Of a stretch of DNA of 21,425 bases, positions 1 through 7,637 are shown piece by piece. The notes beneath the pieces are model-generated. The model searched no databases and had not been told where the DNA came from. It worked only from the letters and a program-made list of their open reading frames with translations. The stretch is from assembly GCA_002418705.1 (NCBI GenBank), contig DIEQ01000029.1, positions 1 through 21,425 of the forward strand, written 5' to 3'. A program made the translations under genes and the position numbers. Source of the DNA: Mageeibacillus sp. UBA5770. GTDB lineage: Bacteria > Bacillota_A > Clostridia > Saccharofermentanales > Saccharofermentanaceae. Position 1 is the first letter of the stretch, and the number at the start of each line of letters is the position of its first letter.

Positions 1-138
1 ATTGTCATTCCTTCCGACTTCACAAAGACGGAAATCTCACTTCTGGGATCCTATTCCGTAGTCTTGACCGCGCAGGCCATCCAAAGCGATAACTTCGCTT
101 CGTCTGCTGAAGCATTCACAGCCCTCGACGCAGCTTGA
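1..138 (+). CDS. TasA/CalY (camelysin)-like surface protein, C-terminal end only
   Basis: This open frame enters from the left edge and ends in TGA; 45 residues are visible. They include a stretch GSYSVVLTAQAIQSDNF and then a short alanine-rich tail. The pattern of a beta strand followed by 'A-x-A-I-Q-S/A-x-x-F' matches, from memory, the C-terminal end of TasA/CalY family proteins: secreted, fibre-forming or surface-associated proteins usually processed by a SipW-type signal peptidase. It lies 46 bp upstream of a second protein of the same general type, so the two are probably co-transcribed. The N-terminus, signal peptide and any cognate sipW gene are outside the window. The family call rests on a short fragment and on the neighbour. 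Confidence 0.5.
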   Translation: MVIPSDFTKTEISLLGSYSVVLTAQAIQSDNFASSAEAFTALDAA

Positions 139-184
139 GACACAAGTGAATTTTGCAGAATCTTTTAGAAAGGTAGGTGAATAG

Positions 185-1405
185 ATGAAAAAGCTGACAA
201 GCTATATTATTGTACTCGTCGTACTTGTTATTGTATTTGTCACTTCTGCCGGCAGCACACTCGCTGCCTGGTCGGTTCAGAGTGATACAGTCAATAAAAT
301 AACGATCGGAAGTGTCAAAGGTCTGGTCATGGAAGAATATATCCAGAATCAGACAGTTATGCCGGGATCAACGGTTAATAAAGTTGTTACCGTCAAAAAT
401 ACCGGCGATATTGATGCCCGGATACGTGTCAGAATTGACAAAGCCTGGGGAGCCTCCAGAGATGACGACGGCAACTTGATTGCTGATCATTCCCTGAATA
501 CGGATAATATTCGAATCACCTATGATTCTACAAAGTGGTACTACGACAAAGCCGACGGATACTTCTATTATCTTGATGTTCTTTCCCCCGGTGCAGCCAC
601 AGCCGTTCCTCTTATGAAGGAATTCACCGTAGATAAAGAGATCGGAAATGAATACAAAAACATGCAGGCGGATATTGTTGTGCATATGGAATGTGTTCAG
701 GCGATGGGCGACGGTATAAGGGTTTGGAGCGATAATCCCAGGGTATTGGGTAGTTATTTGCCCGGTCCCGGCAAAACAGCCGTTGCAGAAGTTGCCTTCA
801 CGGGTTCGACCGACGGATTTACCTTTAAGACTTCCGGCGGAGACCTGTTCGTTAATTTCAAAGATCTGATTCCCGGTGAAAGCCAAAGCCAGGTCATTAA
901 GATCTCCAATGTCTTCAGCCAGAAAACAGAGGTTTTCCTGCGGGCTGACTTCATCGATCAAACCCATGCAACGCCGGAGAATCGTGAGCTGATCGAAAAA
1001 CTGCTGAAGCAGTATGCGGTCATTACGATCACTGCCGACGACGGGACCGTAATCTACAAAGGGCCTGTCTGGGGGAATCCTGACATTGATTCGCACGGGA
1101 CGGATTCTGCGAAATACTTTATCAGCCTTGGCCGCTTTGATGCCGGTACAAGTAAAAATCTTACGGTTAGCCTTTCCCTTGATTCGGCAATGGATAACAG
1201 ATATCAGAATCTTCTGGGTCTGGTCAAATGGACTTTTGCAGCCGAGGGTAGAGAAGCCGAGTACACGCCTGTCACGAAGACCGGTGAAAGGAATCAGACG
1301 ATACTCAGTCTTTCCCTTCTGCTGATTTCAGGCAGTCTGATCTGTATCCTTGAAGTACACCGAAGAAGAAAAGATAAAAAGCAGACGGCGCTCAGTCAGA
1401 CATAA
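185..1405 (+). CDS. TasA/camelysin-like surface protein with C-terminal membrane anchor
   Basis: This encodes 406 aa. ATG is preceded by a purine-rich AGGTAGGTGA. A hydrophobic signal segment (about residues 6-28, ending STLAAWS) resembles SipW-type signal peptides. Next comes a TasA-like module (about 40-175) containing ITIGSVKG, MPGSTVNKVVTVKNTG and RVRIDKAWG, then a second beta-rich module (about 200-355) with another 'L-I-P-G-x-S' strand-turn and KISN motif. The C-terminus has TKTGE at 364-368, a hydrophobic segment (371-389) and a basic tail (RRRKDKK). This is the layout of a sortase sorting signal but lacks the LPxT core, so it may be a variant sortase substrate or simply membrane anchored. 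It probably sits on the cell surface as a fibre subunit or anchor, co-transcribed with the partial gene upstream. A terminator follows at 1477-1513. The family assignment is fairly good; the role is inferred. Confidence 0.65.
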   Translation: MKKLTSYIIVLVVLVIVFVTSAGSTLAAWSVQSDTVNKITIGSVKGLVMEEYIQNQTVMPGSTVNKVVTVKNTGDIDARIRVRIDKAWGASRDDDGNLIADHSLNTDNIRITYDSTKWYYDKADGYFYYLDVLSPGAATAVPLMKEFTVDKEIGNEYKNMQADIVVHMECVQAMGDGIRVWSDNPRVLGSYLPGPGKTAVAEVAFTGSTDGFTFKTSGGDLFVNFKDLIPGESQSQVIKISNVFSQKTEVFLRADFIDQTHATPENRELIEKLLKQYAVITITADDGTVIYKGPVWGNPDIDSHGTDSAKYFISLGRFDAGTSKNLTVSLSLDSAMDNRYQNLLGLVKWTFAAEGREAEYTPVTKTGERNQTILSLSLLLISGSLICILEVHRRRKDKKQTALSQT

Positions 1406-1476
1406 GACTGATACGTTAAAAACAGCACCCTGAGAATCTCTCAAAACCTGCCCGTAATACGTTAGTAAAACCAAGC

Positions 1477-1513
1477 AGGGGAACTGATCCGCAATGGATT
1501 CGTTCCCCTTTTT
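1477..1513 (+). terminator. Rho-independent terminator after the surface-protein gene
   Basis: The 8-bp arms AGGGGAAC (1477-1484) and GTTCCCCT (1502-1509) pair perfectly. An inner ATCC/GGAT pairing continues the stem, with a GCAAT loop, and five T follow directly (1509-1513). It ends the + strand surface-protein unit about 70 bp after the stop codon and just before the convergent gene's stop codon. On the minus strand the hairpin is not followed by a T run, so it reads as a one-way terminator. Confidence 0.8.
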
Positions 1514-1527
1514 GGTGCACCTGAAAT

Positions 1528-3732
1528 TCATATTACAACAACTTTGACTAACTGCGAGTACAGGCAGTTTTCGGATAGTGAATACCAGCGGATCCCTTCC
1601 TCAACAATGTCAGCCTGTAGATAATACTCGCCCGGCTCAGGCGGAGCTGCTGCTGAAATAACCGCATCGAGCGCTTCGTGCAGGCGCAGGTAGTCTGGCA
1701 GAAGGTATCTTTCGTTGTCCCAGACGAAGGGCTTGCGATGACTGTCGAACCAGTGATATGACAGAAACACATTTCTGTTATAATTCGCATATGTATTATT
1801 TCCCGGAAAAAGAGTTGCCCCGCAATGATTTCTTATTGTGACCGAAATGGCATATGGAAGGCCGGCTTTCATGGTTTGCGGAATCTTGTGACTGCTTATG
1901 ATGTAGGCGAAATCGCTGCATGAGGGCTCCCGGGTCATCTGTTCCTCGAATCTCTTCGAAGCGTCGCCCGGATCGCCACACGGAGAACTGCCCCCGTCAT
2001 CATTCGAAGCATCGTACTGTACATCATATGCATAGTCTTCGAAGAGGTAATATTTTTCATTTCCGTTATCCGGACGAAGGCGCTGGTATCTCGCGACCTT
2101 GTTTTCGCGTGATTTTCTGTTGCTTCGGATTAGGTCCCAATGGTCTATAAAATGACTGTCAATTCTTCTGATTTCGCCGGATACCTTCAGGGAATCATGT
2201 ATCTGAGCCGGCAGTGAGGTTATTTCAGGGAGGTTTTTGAAAAGACGAAGCTGATGATCCGGAAACCAGGGTTGTATGTTAATAAATGTTTTTTCAGTTA
2301 TATACCATTTTCGGGGGATCCAGTAAGCAACCGCCGTCCTGTCAGTAATGTATCTGTCAAAAGTTTCACGAGTCCAGGTGCTGTCAAGAGACTCATCATC
2401 ATCCAGCCTGAAAATCCATTCCGATCTGCAGTGCCGCAATATATCCGGGGTATAAGCTTCAAAGGATCCTTTTCCTACACAGACTTTTACGTTTTCTGCG
2501 TGCTCTGAAAGCATACGGAAAGTGTCAATATTGTCATTGTCAAGAATTACGACGCGCTCATCACATAAAGGCTTCATGCTATCCAGAAGTATGGTCAGTG
2601 AATCCGGCTGTGAGGCGTTGGTTACAACAACAAAGGATACCGCAGCAGGCGTTTTAAGACTCCTGTTTCTACAGGTTACGGCAAGTGAATCCAGATAGGT
2701 TTTCATCCACATATAATCATATGCGGCGCGCTGTGTCTGCATCAGCTGATCCATGTCATTACCTGCCGCAGACATGTCATTATTAAAACGAATGTAATCG
2801 AGATGCTCCAGCCATTCGCAGGATGAAGCTACCTTATGATTTCCGGTGCCGATAACAATACATGGCGTTCCTGTCAGTGCAGCGAAAATCATACCGTGAA
2901 GGCGGTCCGTAACAACAATACTGGCGCCGGCAAACTGATCGGTTATTTTAGCAAGTGCCTTTTCACGCTGCTTTGGGTGGAGCCATTTTCCGATGCATGT
3001 ATCAGTCCGTCTGATGTTATACGATCTTGCCTGAAGAAGTTCTGCAATGTCTTGTTTGCTTCTTTCGGAAAGGATACCTTCTCCGTCGGAGCGCAGGCAC
3101 ATAAGAGCACCGGATCTTTTGCGTTCTCTGACAGGTGACGCAAGCGATAATACAAAATCAGGCATCAGCTGGACTGTGACACCGGTGAAATATTTAGTCA
3201 TAATTGCAAAAGATTTTTTTTCGCGGACGTATACGGTCAGATCAGGGTGATTCCTGTATATCTCAAGTGACCGGGCAAGTTCCGCCTTCCCCATTTCCGA
3301 ATCCGAAAAAAACACGGTCTGCGGAAAAATAATGATTCTATTACCGGTAAAAGTTGAAATCGCATCACGCCGGAGCCACTCTTCGTCGGGATACATGTCG
3401 CCGAGGTTGCCCCCGCCGCTGCAGCAAATGATATCCGCAGGCCTGATTTTGTCAATCAGATACGGTTTGAACTTGAGATAAAGAGGGCTCGGGATTTCGA
3501 TTACACGGCTCTCCGGGAAGTATTCTCTAAAGAACCGGTGCTCAGCGATTGTAATGGCTGCATCACCGACATTCTCATGAAGAGACGTTCCAAGCAGGTA
3601 TATTCCCGGCTGGCCGCTGCCGGACCGGGTTAACTTCCGGAGGATTGTTTTGTCACAGTACCTAAGCGCTTTCCTTTCCGGATATTTTTCGAACATATTG
3701 CGGATATCACTGCACAAAGAATGAACCGGCAA
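1528..3732 (-). CDS. Polysaccharide pyruvyl transferase / family-2 glycosyltransferase / beta-sandwich fusion
   Basis: This encodes 734 aa. Residues about 43-345 look like a polysaccharide pyruvyl transferase (EpsO/CsaB type): ENVGDAAI at 53-60, CSGGGNLGD at 104-112, PDFVLS at 191-196, TDRLHGM at 275-281. This family transfers pyruvate ketals from PEP onto surface sugars. Residues about 365-560 look like a GT-A (GT2) glycosyltransferase: SFVVVTNASQPDSL at 366-379 and the acidic FRLDDDESLD at 441-450. Residues about 600-733 form a beta-rich domain with LSYHWFD and a PGEYYLQADIVEEGIRWYS stretch, an Ig-like accessory module often appended to polysaccharide enzymes. No signal peptide or membrane segment is seen, so it should act in the cytoplasm on lipid-linked or nucleotide sugars. 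The start is TTG, chosen because AGGAG lies about 6 nt upstream with no better ATG. The gene stands alone, converging on the surface-protein operon. Acceptor and sugar are unknown. Confidence 0.75.
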   Translation of the reverse strand: MPVHSLCSDIRNMFEKYPERKALRYCDKTILRKLTRSGSGQPGIYLLGTSLHENVGDAAITIAEHRFFREYFPESRVIEIPSPLYLKFKPYLIDKIRPADIICCSGGGNLGDMYPDEEWLRRDAISTFTGNRIIIFPQTVFFSDSEMGKAELARSLEIYRNHPDLTVYVREKKSFAIMTKYFTGVTVQLMPDFVLSLASPVRERKRSGALMCLRSDGEGILSERSKQDIAELLQARSYNIRRTDTCIGKWLHPKQREKALAKITDQFAGASIVVTDRLHGMIFAALTGTPCIVIGTGNHKVASSCEWLEHLDYIRFNNDMSAAGNDMDQLMQTQRAAYDYMWMKTYLDSLAVTCRNRSLKTPAAVSFVVVTNASQPDSLTILLDSMKPLCDERVVILDNDNIDTFRMLSEHAENVKVCVGKGSFEAYTPDILRHCRSEWIFRLDDDESLDSTWTRETFDRYITDRTAVAYWIPRKWYITEKTFINIQPWFPDHQLRLFKNLPEITSLPAQIHDSLKVSGEIRRIDSHFIDHWDLIRSNRKSRENKVARYQRLRPDNGNEKYYLFEDYAYDVQYDASNDDGGSSPCGDPGDASKRFEEQMTREPSCSDFAYIISSHKIPQTMKAGLPYAISVTIRNHCGATLFPGNNTYANYNRNVFLSYHWFDSHRKPFVWDNERYLLPDYLRLHEALDAVISAAAPPEPGEYYLQADIVEEGIRWYSLSENCLYSQLVKVVVI

Positions 3733-3746
3733 TGATTACTCCTTTC

Positions 3747-3776
3747 TTATCAGAGTGCTTATAATGATGATATAAT
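3747..3776 (+). promoter_or_regulatory. Putative sigma-A promoter for the SixA-CHAD / flavodiiron unit
   Basis: A perfect TATAAT -10 hexamer (3771-3776) is preceded at 18 bp by TTATCA (3747-3752; 4 of 6 matches to TTGACA). A second TATAAT overlaps at 3760-3765. The region lies between divergent genes; the minus-strand gene probably has its own AT-rich promoter in the same 160 bp. The prediction is by eye. Confidence 0.4.
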
Positions 3777-3819
3777 ACGATTACTGCTATTGCTACAACT
3801 ACCGGCAATGAAACCGGAG

Positions 3820-3861
3820 CTGCAGACTGTCTTTATGACAGATATCCGGTCGGATCTGCAG
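3820..3861 (+). promoter_or_regulatory. Nested inverted repeat in the 5' leader of the SixA-CHAD gene
   Basis: The outer arms CTGCAGA (3820-3826) and TCTGCAG (3855-3861) are perfect complements. They enclose a small hairpin CTGTC/GACAG (3827-3831 and 3837-3841) with a TTTAT loop. The element falls between the predicted promoter and the ribosome-binding site and has no T run, so it is not a terminator. It could be an RNA structure or a protein operator. It matches no riboswitch class I know. Confidence 0.35.
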
Positions 3862-3892
3862 GATCCTGTTCATTTTAAAGGAGCTGATATCT

Positions 3893-5215
3893 ATGTCCGT
3901 TCAACTTGTTTTGATACGTCATGGAATAGCCGAAGACTCAGTGCCCGGACAGGATGATTTCAGCCGGTGCTTAACAAGCCGGGGCGAGCAGGTATTGCAT
4001 GACAACTTTCCGCAGCTATTTCCTTTACTTGAAAAAAGCGATGAGACGCTCATCTGGTCAAGTCCGCTGATTCGCGCCGCTCAGACAGCAAAAATTGCAG
4101 CTGATACGTTAGGAATGACACAGATTGCCAATTATGATTTCATTTCTGAGGGGAATTTCGGTGACTTATGGAGACATCTCTCTGAACTTGATATGTCGAA
4201 GCATCACACGGTTATCGTCGTGGGACATGAGCCTACGATGGGAGACTGGTCTTATGAGCTTTCCGGAGCATACCTTCCATTCAAAAAAGGCGCCGCCGCC
4301 TGTTTCCGCATTGATACAAATAAATCCGGCACAGGAGAACTTCTATGGTTCATCCAACCCAAATCGATGGGTAATATCAGCCGTGAAATAACAACAAATA
4401 AGACTCTTTTTGATATACAGGAAGTGCTTCTGGGACGCGTGCAAAATATCCGCACGGCAGAGGAGGCCTTCCTTCGTGATCCTCAGGATATTGAAAATGT
4501 TCACCAGCTTCGGGTAAATATCCGTATTCTCCGGTCGCTTTTGACTTTTGTCAGACCCTTCCAAAAGCGAAAGCAGAACGCATACATGCAGGAGACACTC
4601 AAAAATATTGTACGCGAACTGTCTTATCTTCGTGAGCTTGATGTACTTTCAGATGCATGCGCAGAATTCAGCGGACTTGAATCCGGAAGTTTGCCTTCTG
4701 ATTCAGAATTTAACGTCATGCTGAGGCAGGAGAGAGAGGCTGAAGCAGAGAGGGTTATCAATGCATTTTTTGCCGTAAGCAGCACGTATGCCCTTCATGA
4801 AATGGAAAAGGAGCTGCATCAGATTGCATGGCGCGAGAAGCTTCGCAGCAAAGAATCGATACCGGATTTAGTCCGGGTACGGTTCGCCGACCTGTACGAA
4901 GGCTTTATCAGGGATGTAAGCGGCCTTGATTACAGCGATGCTCCTGCGACTCACGCTATCCGCAAAAGAGCCAAGATCCTGCGCTATATTTTGAACAGCA
5001 TGGCACCCTGGATGGAACATGGATATGAAAAAGCAGGCGACGAACTCAAGCGGATGCAGACAAATCTCGGCGAACTGTGTGATGCGCGCCGCAACAGGGA
5101 TATTCTGCAGAAATTTGATCAACAGGCTTTTGCTCCATCGGTTCATGCGGAGCTTCAAGCCTTGATTGAATCCCAGAATCAAATCATTTCAGAAAAACTG
5201 GACCGGCTGTTATGA
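3893..5215 (+). CDS. SixA-like histidine phosphatase fused to a CHAD domain
   Basis: This encodes 440 aa; ATG follows AAAGGAG at 9 nt. Residues 1-155 form a histidine-phosphatase domain of the SixA type: the catalytic RHG at 9-11 (His10 takes the phosphoryl group), SSPLIRAAQTA at 56-66 (Arg61) and VGHEP at 110-114 (His112). All the usual catalytic residues are present. Residues about 180-435 form a CHAD domain, an alpha-helical module rich in conserved His/Arg/Lys that binds inorganic polyphosphate. Its two signature helices are VHQLRVNIRILRSLL (203-217) and THAIRKRAKILRY (353-365). No signal peptide or membrane segment is seen, so it is cytoplasmic. Plausible roles are phosphohistidine or other phosphoester removal with polyphosphate targeting; the substrate cannot be told from sequence. 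The flavodiiron gene starts 28 bp downstream, so the two are probably one operon. Confidence 0.8.
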   Translation: MSVQLVLIRHGIAEDSVPGQDDFSRCLTSRGEQVLHDNFPQLFPLLEKSDETLIWSSPLIRAAQTAKIAADTLGMTQIANYDFISEGNFGDLWRHLSELDMSKHHTVIVVGHEPTMGDWSYELSGAYLPFKKGAAACFRIDTNKSGTGELLWFIQPKSMGNISREITTNKTLFDIQEVLLGRVQNIRTAEEAFLRDPQDIENVHQLRVNIRILRSLLTFVRPFQKRKQNAYMQETLKNIVRELSYLRELDVLSDACAEFSGLESGSLPSDSEFNVMLRQEREAEAERVINAFFAVSSTYALHEMEKELHQIAWREKLRSKESIPDLVRVRFADLYEGFIRDVSGLDYSDAPATHAIRKRAKILRYILNSMAPWMEHGYEKAGDELKRMQTNLGELCDARRNRDILQKFDQQAFAPSVHAELQALIESQNQIISEKLDRLL

Positions 5216-5243
5216 AGCACTTTAGCCATAAGGAGGCACTCGT

Positions 5244-6443
5244 ATGGGAAAGAAAATGACTGAAAAGGTTACCTGGGTCGGCAAGGTGGACTGGACATTA
5301 ACAAAATTTCACGGCGATGAGTACTCGATCGAGAGGGGCACCTCATATAATGCATACCTGATACGTGATAAAAAGACTGTGCTAATTGACACGGTATGGC
5401 AGCCGTATGATAAAGAATTCGTCCATAATCTAAAACAGGAGATTGACTTGAAGCAGATTGACTATATCATCGCCAATCATGCAGAGATCGATCACAGCGG
5501 AGCTCTTGAAGAATTGCTCCGCGAGATCCCCGGTACGCCGATATACTGCACAGCCAACGGTGTCAAATCCCTGAAAGGTCACTATCATCAGGATTGGAAT
5601 TTTGTTCCCGTCAAGACCGGAGACACGCTCGACATCGGCGACAATAAGCTCGTATTTGTTGAAGCGCCTATGCTTCACTGGCCGGATACCATGTTCACCT
5701 ATATGACCGGCGAAAACATCCTCTTCAGCAATGATGCGTTCGGTCAGCACTTTGGTACCGAGCTCCTGTACAACGATTTGGTCGATCAGGGCGAATTGTA
5801 TCACGAGGCCCTCAAATACTTTGCAAATATCCTGACGCCTTTTTCTCTTCAGGTTGCGCGTAAAATCAAGGAAATACTTGGCCTTGGCCTGCCCGTTGAT
5901 ATGATCTGCCCGAGTCACGGCGTTATCTGGAGGGATGATCCGACACAGATTGTCACGCAGTACCTGAAATGGGCGGATAACTATCAGGAGAATCAGATCA
6001 CACTTGTTTACGACACGATGTATGAGTCCACTCGAAAAATGGCGGAGTATATCACACGAGGCATATATCAAGCGGATCCGGGTGTCACTGTAAAAATATT
6101 CAATTCAGGAAAAGAAGATAAAAACGATATTATAGCGGAAATTTTTAAATCCAAAGCTATCCTGGTCGGTTCGTCGACCATAAACAACGGATATCTGTAT
6201 TCGATCGGCGGACTTCTCGAGATGATCAAAGGCATGAAGTTTAAGGATAAGAAGGCTGCAGCCTTTGGAAGCTACGGATGGAGCGGAGAGGCAGTCAAGC
6301 AGATCAACGAGCTTCTGACTGCGTCCGGCTATGCACTGGTTAATGAAGGCATCCGTGCGTCATGGATTCCGGATGACCAGACTGAGCATGCATGCGTGCA
6401 TTTTGGAGAAGAGTTTGTCAGAGCACTGCAGCCTGAAGCTTGA
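5244..6443 (+). CDS. fprA: FprA-type flavodiiron protein (A-type flavoprotein)
   Basis: This encodes 399 aa, the normal length for a two-domain flavodiiron protein. The N-terminal metallo-beta-lactamase-like domain (about 1-250) carries every di-iron ligand: His79, Glu81, Asp83 and His84 in NHAEIDHSG, His145 in MLHWPD, Asp164 in FSNDAFG and His225 in CPSHG. The C-terminal flavodoxin domain (about 253-397) has the FMN phosphate-binding loop at YDTMYEST and the later loops GSSTINNG and GSYGWSG. Such cytoplasmic enzymes reduce O2 to water and/or NO to N2O, protecting anaerobes; electrons usually come from rubredoxin or F420H2, and neither partner gene is seen here. ATG is preceded by AAGGAGG at 7 nt, which settles the start over the internal ATG at residue 5. 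It sits 28 bp behind the SixA-CHAD gene. Confidence 0.93.
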   Translation: MGKKMTEKVTWVGKVDWTLTKFHGDEYSIERGTSYNAYLIRDKKTVLIDTVWQPYDKEFVHNLKQEIDLKQIDYIIANHAEIDHSGALEELLREIPGTPIYCTANGVKSLKGHYHQDWNFVPVKTGDTLDIGDNKLVFVEAPMLHWPDTMFTYMTGENILFSNDAFGQHFGTELLYNDLVDQGELYHEALKYFANILTPFSLQVARKIKEILGLGLPVDMICPSHGVIWRDDPTQIVTQYLKWADNYQENQITLVYDTMYESTRKMAEYITRGIYQADPGVTVKIFNSGKEDKNDIIAEIFKSKAILVGSSTINNGYLYSIGGLLEMIKGMKFKDKKAAAFGSYGWSGEAVKQINELLTASGYALVNEGIRASWIPDDQTEHACVHFGEEFVRALQPEA

Positions 6444-6473
6444 AGATTCCGAAAACTTTATAAAGACCAAATT

Positions 6474-6511
6474 GGAGCAGATGAGTGTATTAAAAAAGAC
6501 TCATCTGCTCC
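6474..6511. terminator. 13-bp perfect inverted repeat between convergent genes
   Basis: The arms GGAGCAGATGAGT (6474-6486) and ACTCATCTGCTCC (6499-6511) are perfectly complementary around a 12-nt A-rich loop. The repeat spans the stop codon and the last codons of the minus-strand radical SAM gene and lies 30 bp after the flavodiiron stop. The strong stem suggests a shared, two-way terminator. Neither side has a clean T run: the minus strand continues AATTTGG and the plus strand CTGTCAT. Intrinsic termination is therefore not certain. Confidence 0.45.
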
Positions 6512-7368
6512 CTGTCATATCCCTTACGAATATATTTCGAGATATCATCCATCTTATAGAGGATGCCGCGCTTTCTGCACTCTGCAGAGAATATGGTATT
6601 GAGTTCACTTCTGCGCGGGGACTCACATGAGTATGCATCACCGAAATAACGCACATATTGCTCCTTCATTCCCGGGAAATCCTCGTCTAGCCTGTCAAAA
6701 AAATATTCACGCTGGTTCTGGCGGAGTGTCACCCCGAACGCCGGATAGATATATTTGGCATGTGCCTCATGTGCCTGTGAGACAATGGATAGAATGTTTT
6801 CAGGTGTATCGTTTATGAATGGCAGTATCGGCATCAGAAGGATACCGCCTTCGATCCCTGCATCGCTAAGCTCCCGAAGGGCGTGAAAACGGCTGCTCGA
6901 AGGACAGACATGGCGTTCGATTTTGCGGCACAGGTCATCATCTGCTGTTGTGACTGTAAAATTCACAAAGGCCGGCGCATGTTTTTGTATGGAACTCAGG
7001 ATATCCTTGTCACGAAGGATAAGGTCCGATTTGGTTGCAATGACAACACCGAACCCGTACTTTTCGATCCGCATCAGGGCACCGCGGGAAATTTCGGCGT
7101 CCTTTTCAAAAGGGTTATACGGGTCGCTCATGGAACCGGAATGGATGATTCCCTTTTTTCGCTTCGAGCGCAGGTCGTTTTCGAGTATCGCCAGTGCATC
7201 AGCCTTGGCCCGGACAGTGTCAAAGTCAGTAATGCGGTAACATTCGCTCCTGCTGTCACAGTAAATACAGCCGTGACTGCAGCCCTTATAGAGATTCATA
7301 TTGTAGTTTGAGCCGAACCATCCGTCGCCATAGCCGGACAGAATGGATTTGGCAGGGATAGTCTTCAT
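6490..7368 (-). CDS. SPL-family (SplB-like) radical SAM protein
   Basis: This encodes 292 aa. The radical SAM 4Fe-4S motif is C-x3-C-x2-C at Cys30, Cys34 and Cys37 (KGCSHGCIYCD), close to the N-terminus. Other features typical of COG1533 proteins are the HSGSMSDPYNPFE stretch near residues 76-88, VIATKSD and a VNFTVTT strand. This is the family of spore photoproduct lyase-related proteins and of many uncharacterised radical SAM enzymes. It is shorter than true SplB (about 340 aa), no sporulation gene is adjacent, and the substrate is unknown. The start ATG has GAGGAG about 6-8 nt upstream and a good promoter at 7404-7431. It is a monocistronic gene converging on fprA. Confidence 0.8.
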   Translation of the reverse strand: MKTIPAKSILSGYGDGWFGSNYNMNLYKGCSHGCIYCDSRSECYRITDFDTVRAKADALAILENDLRSKRKKGIIHSGSMSDPYNPFEKDAEISRGALMRIEKYGFGVVIATKSDLILRDKDILSSIQKHAPAFVNFTVTTADDDLCRKIERHVCPSSSRFHALRELSDAGIEGGILLMPILPFINDTPENILSIVSQAHEAHAKYIYPAFGVTLRQNQREYFFDRLDEDFPGMKEQYVRYFGDAYSCESPRRSELNTIFSAECRKRGILYKMDDISKYIRKGYDREQMSLF

Positions 7369-7403
7369 ACGGGGCTCCTCTCATGAATTTCGCATACAGA
7401 ATC

Positions 7404-7431
7404 ATTATACCCTGTTTGGACGCAGTGTGAA
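7404..7431 (-). promoter_or_regulatory. Sigma-A-like promoter for the radical SAM gene
   Basis: On the minus strand, TTCACA (7431-7426; 5 of 6 to consensus) and a perfect TATAAT (7409-7404) are 16 bp apart. They lie about 36 bp upstream of the start codon, giving a short leader. Confidence 0.6.
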
Positions 7432-7479
7432 TTTTTAAAGGAGCTCATGCCATAATGACATAATCAATCATCAATCGTA

Positions 7480-7507
7480 TTGAAAAAAAACGCGCAAGAT
7501 GTAAAAT
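7480..7507 (+). promoter_or_regulatory. Sigma-A-like promoter for the HEAT-like gene
   Basis: TTGAAA (7480-7485; 5 of 6) and TAAAAT (7502-7507; 5 of 6) are 16 bp apart. Transcription from here would make a leader of about 120 nt before the start codon at 7638. That leader can form a small TCGC/GCGA hairpin with a TGAA loop (7534-7545) and a longer-range GCACGGA/TCCGTGC pairing (7554-7560 with 7608-7614) ending just before the ribosome-binding site. Confidence 0.5.
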
Positions 7508-7637
7508 AAATTTGAGGCTCGTTGTTTGTGAAATCGCTGAAGCGACAGACGCTGCACGGAAAATATAACACAGGAAGAGACGGCAACAATAATGGCTGTG
7601 GACAATCTCCGTGCGGATGCTTTGGAGGAATAGAAGT

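Noticed and set aside
368..1096. Long minus-strand open frame (242 aa) opposite the surface-protein gene
   Set aside because: It lies wholly inside a well-supported plus-strand gene, has no ribosome-binding site or family motif, and reads as a mirror of that gene.
5430..6071. 213-aa minus-strand open frame within fprA
   Set aside because: The opposite strand encodes all flavodiiron ligands in frame, and this frame has no recognisable domain.
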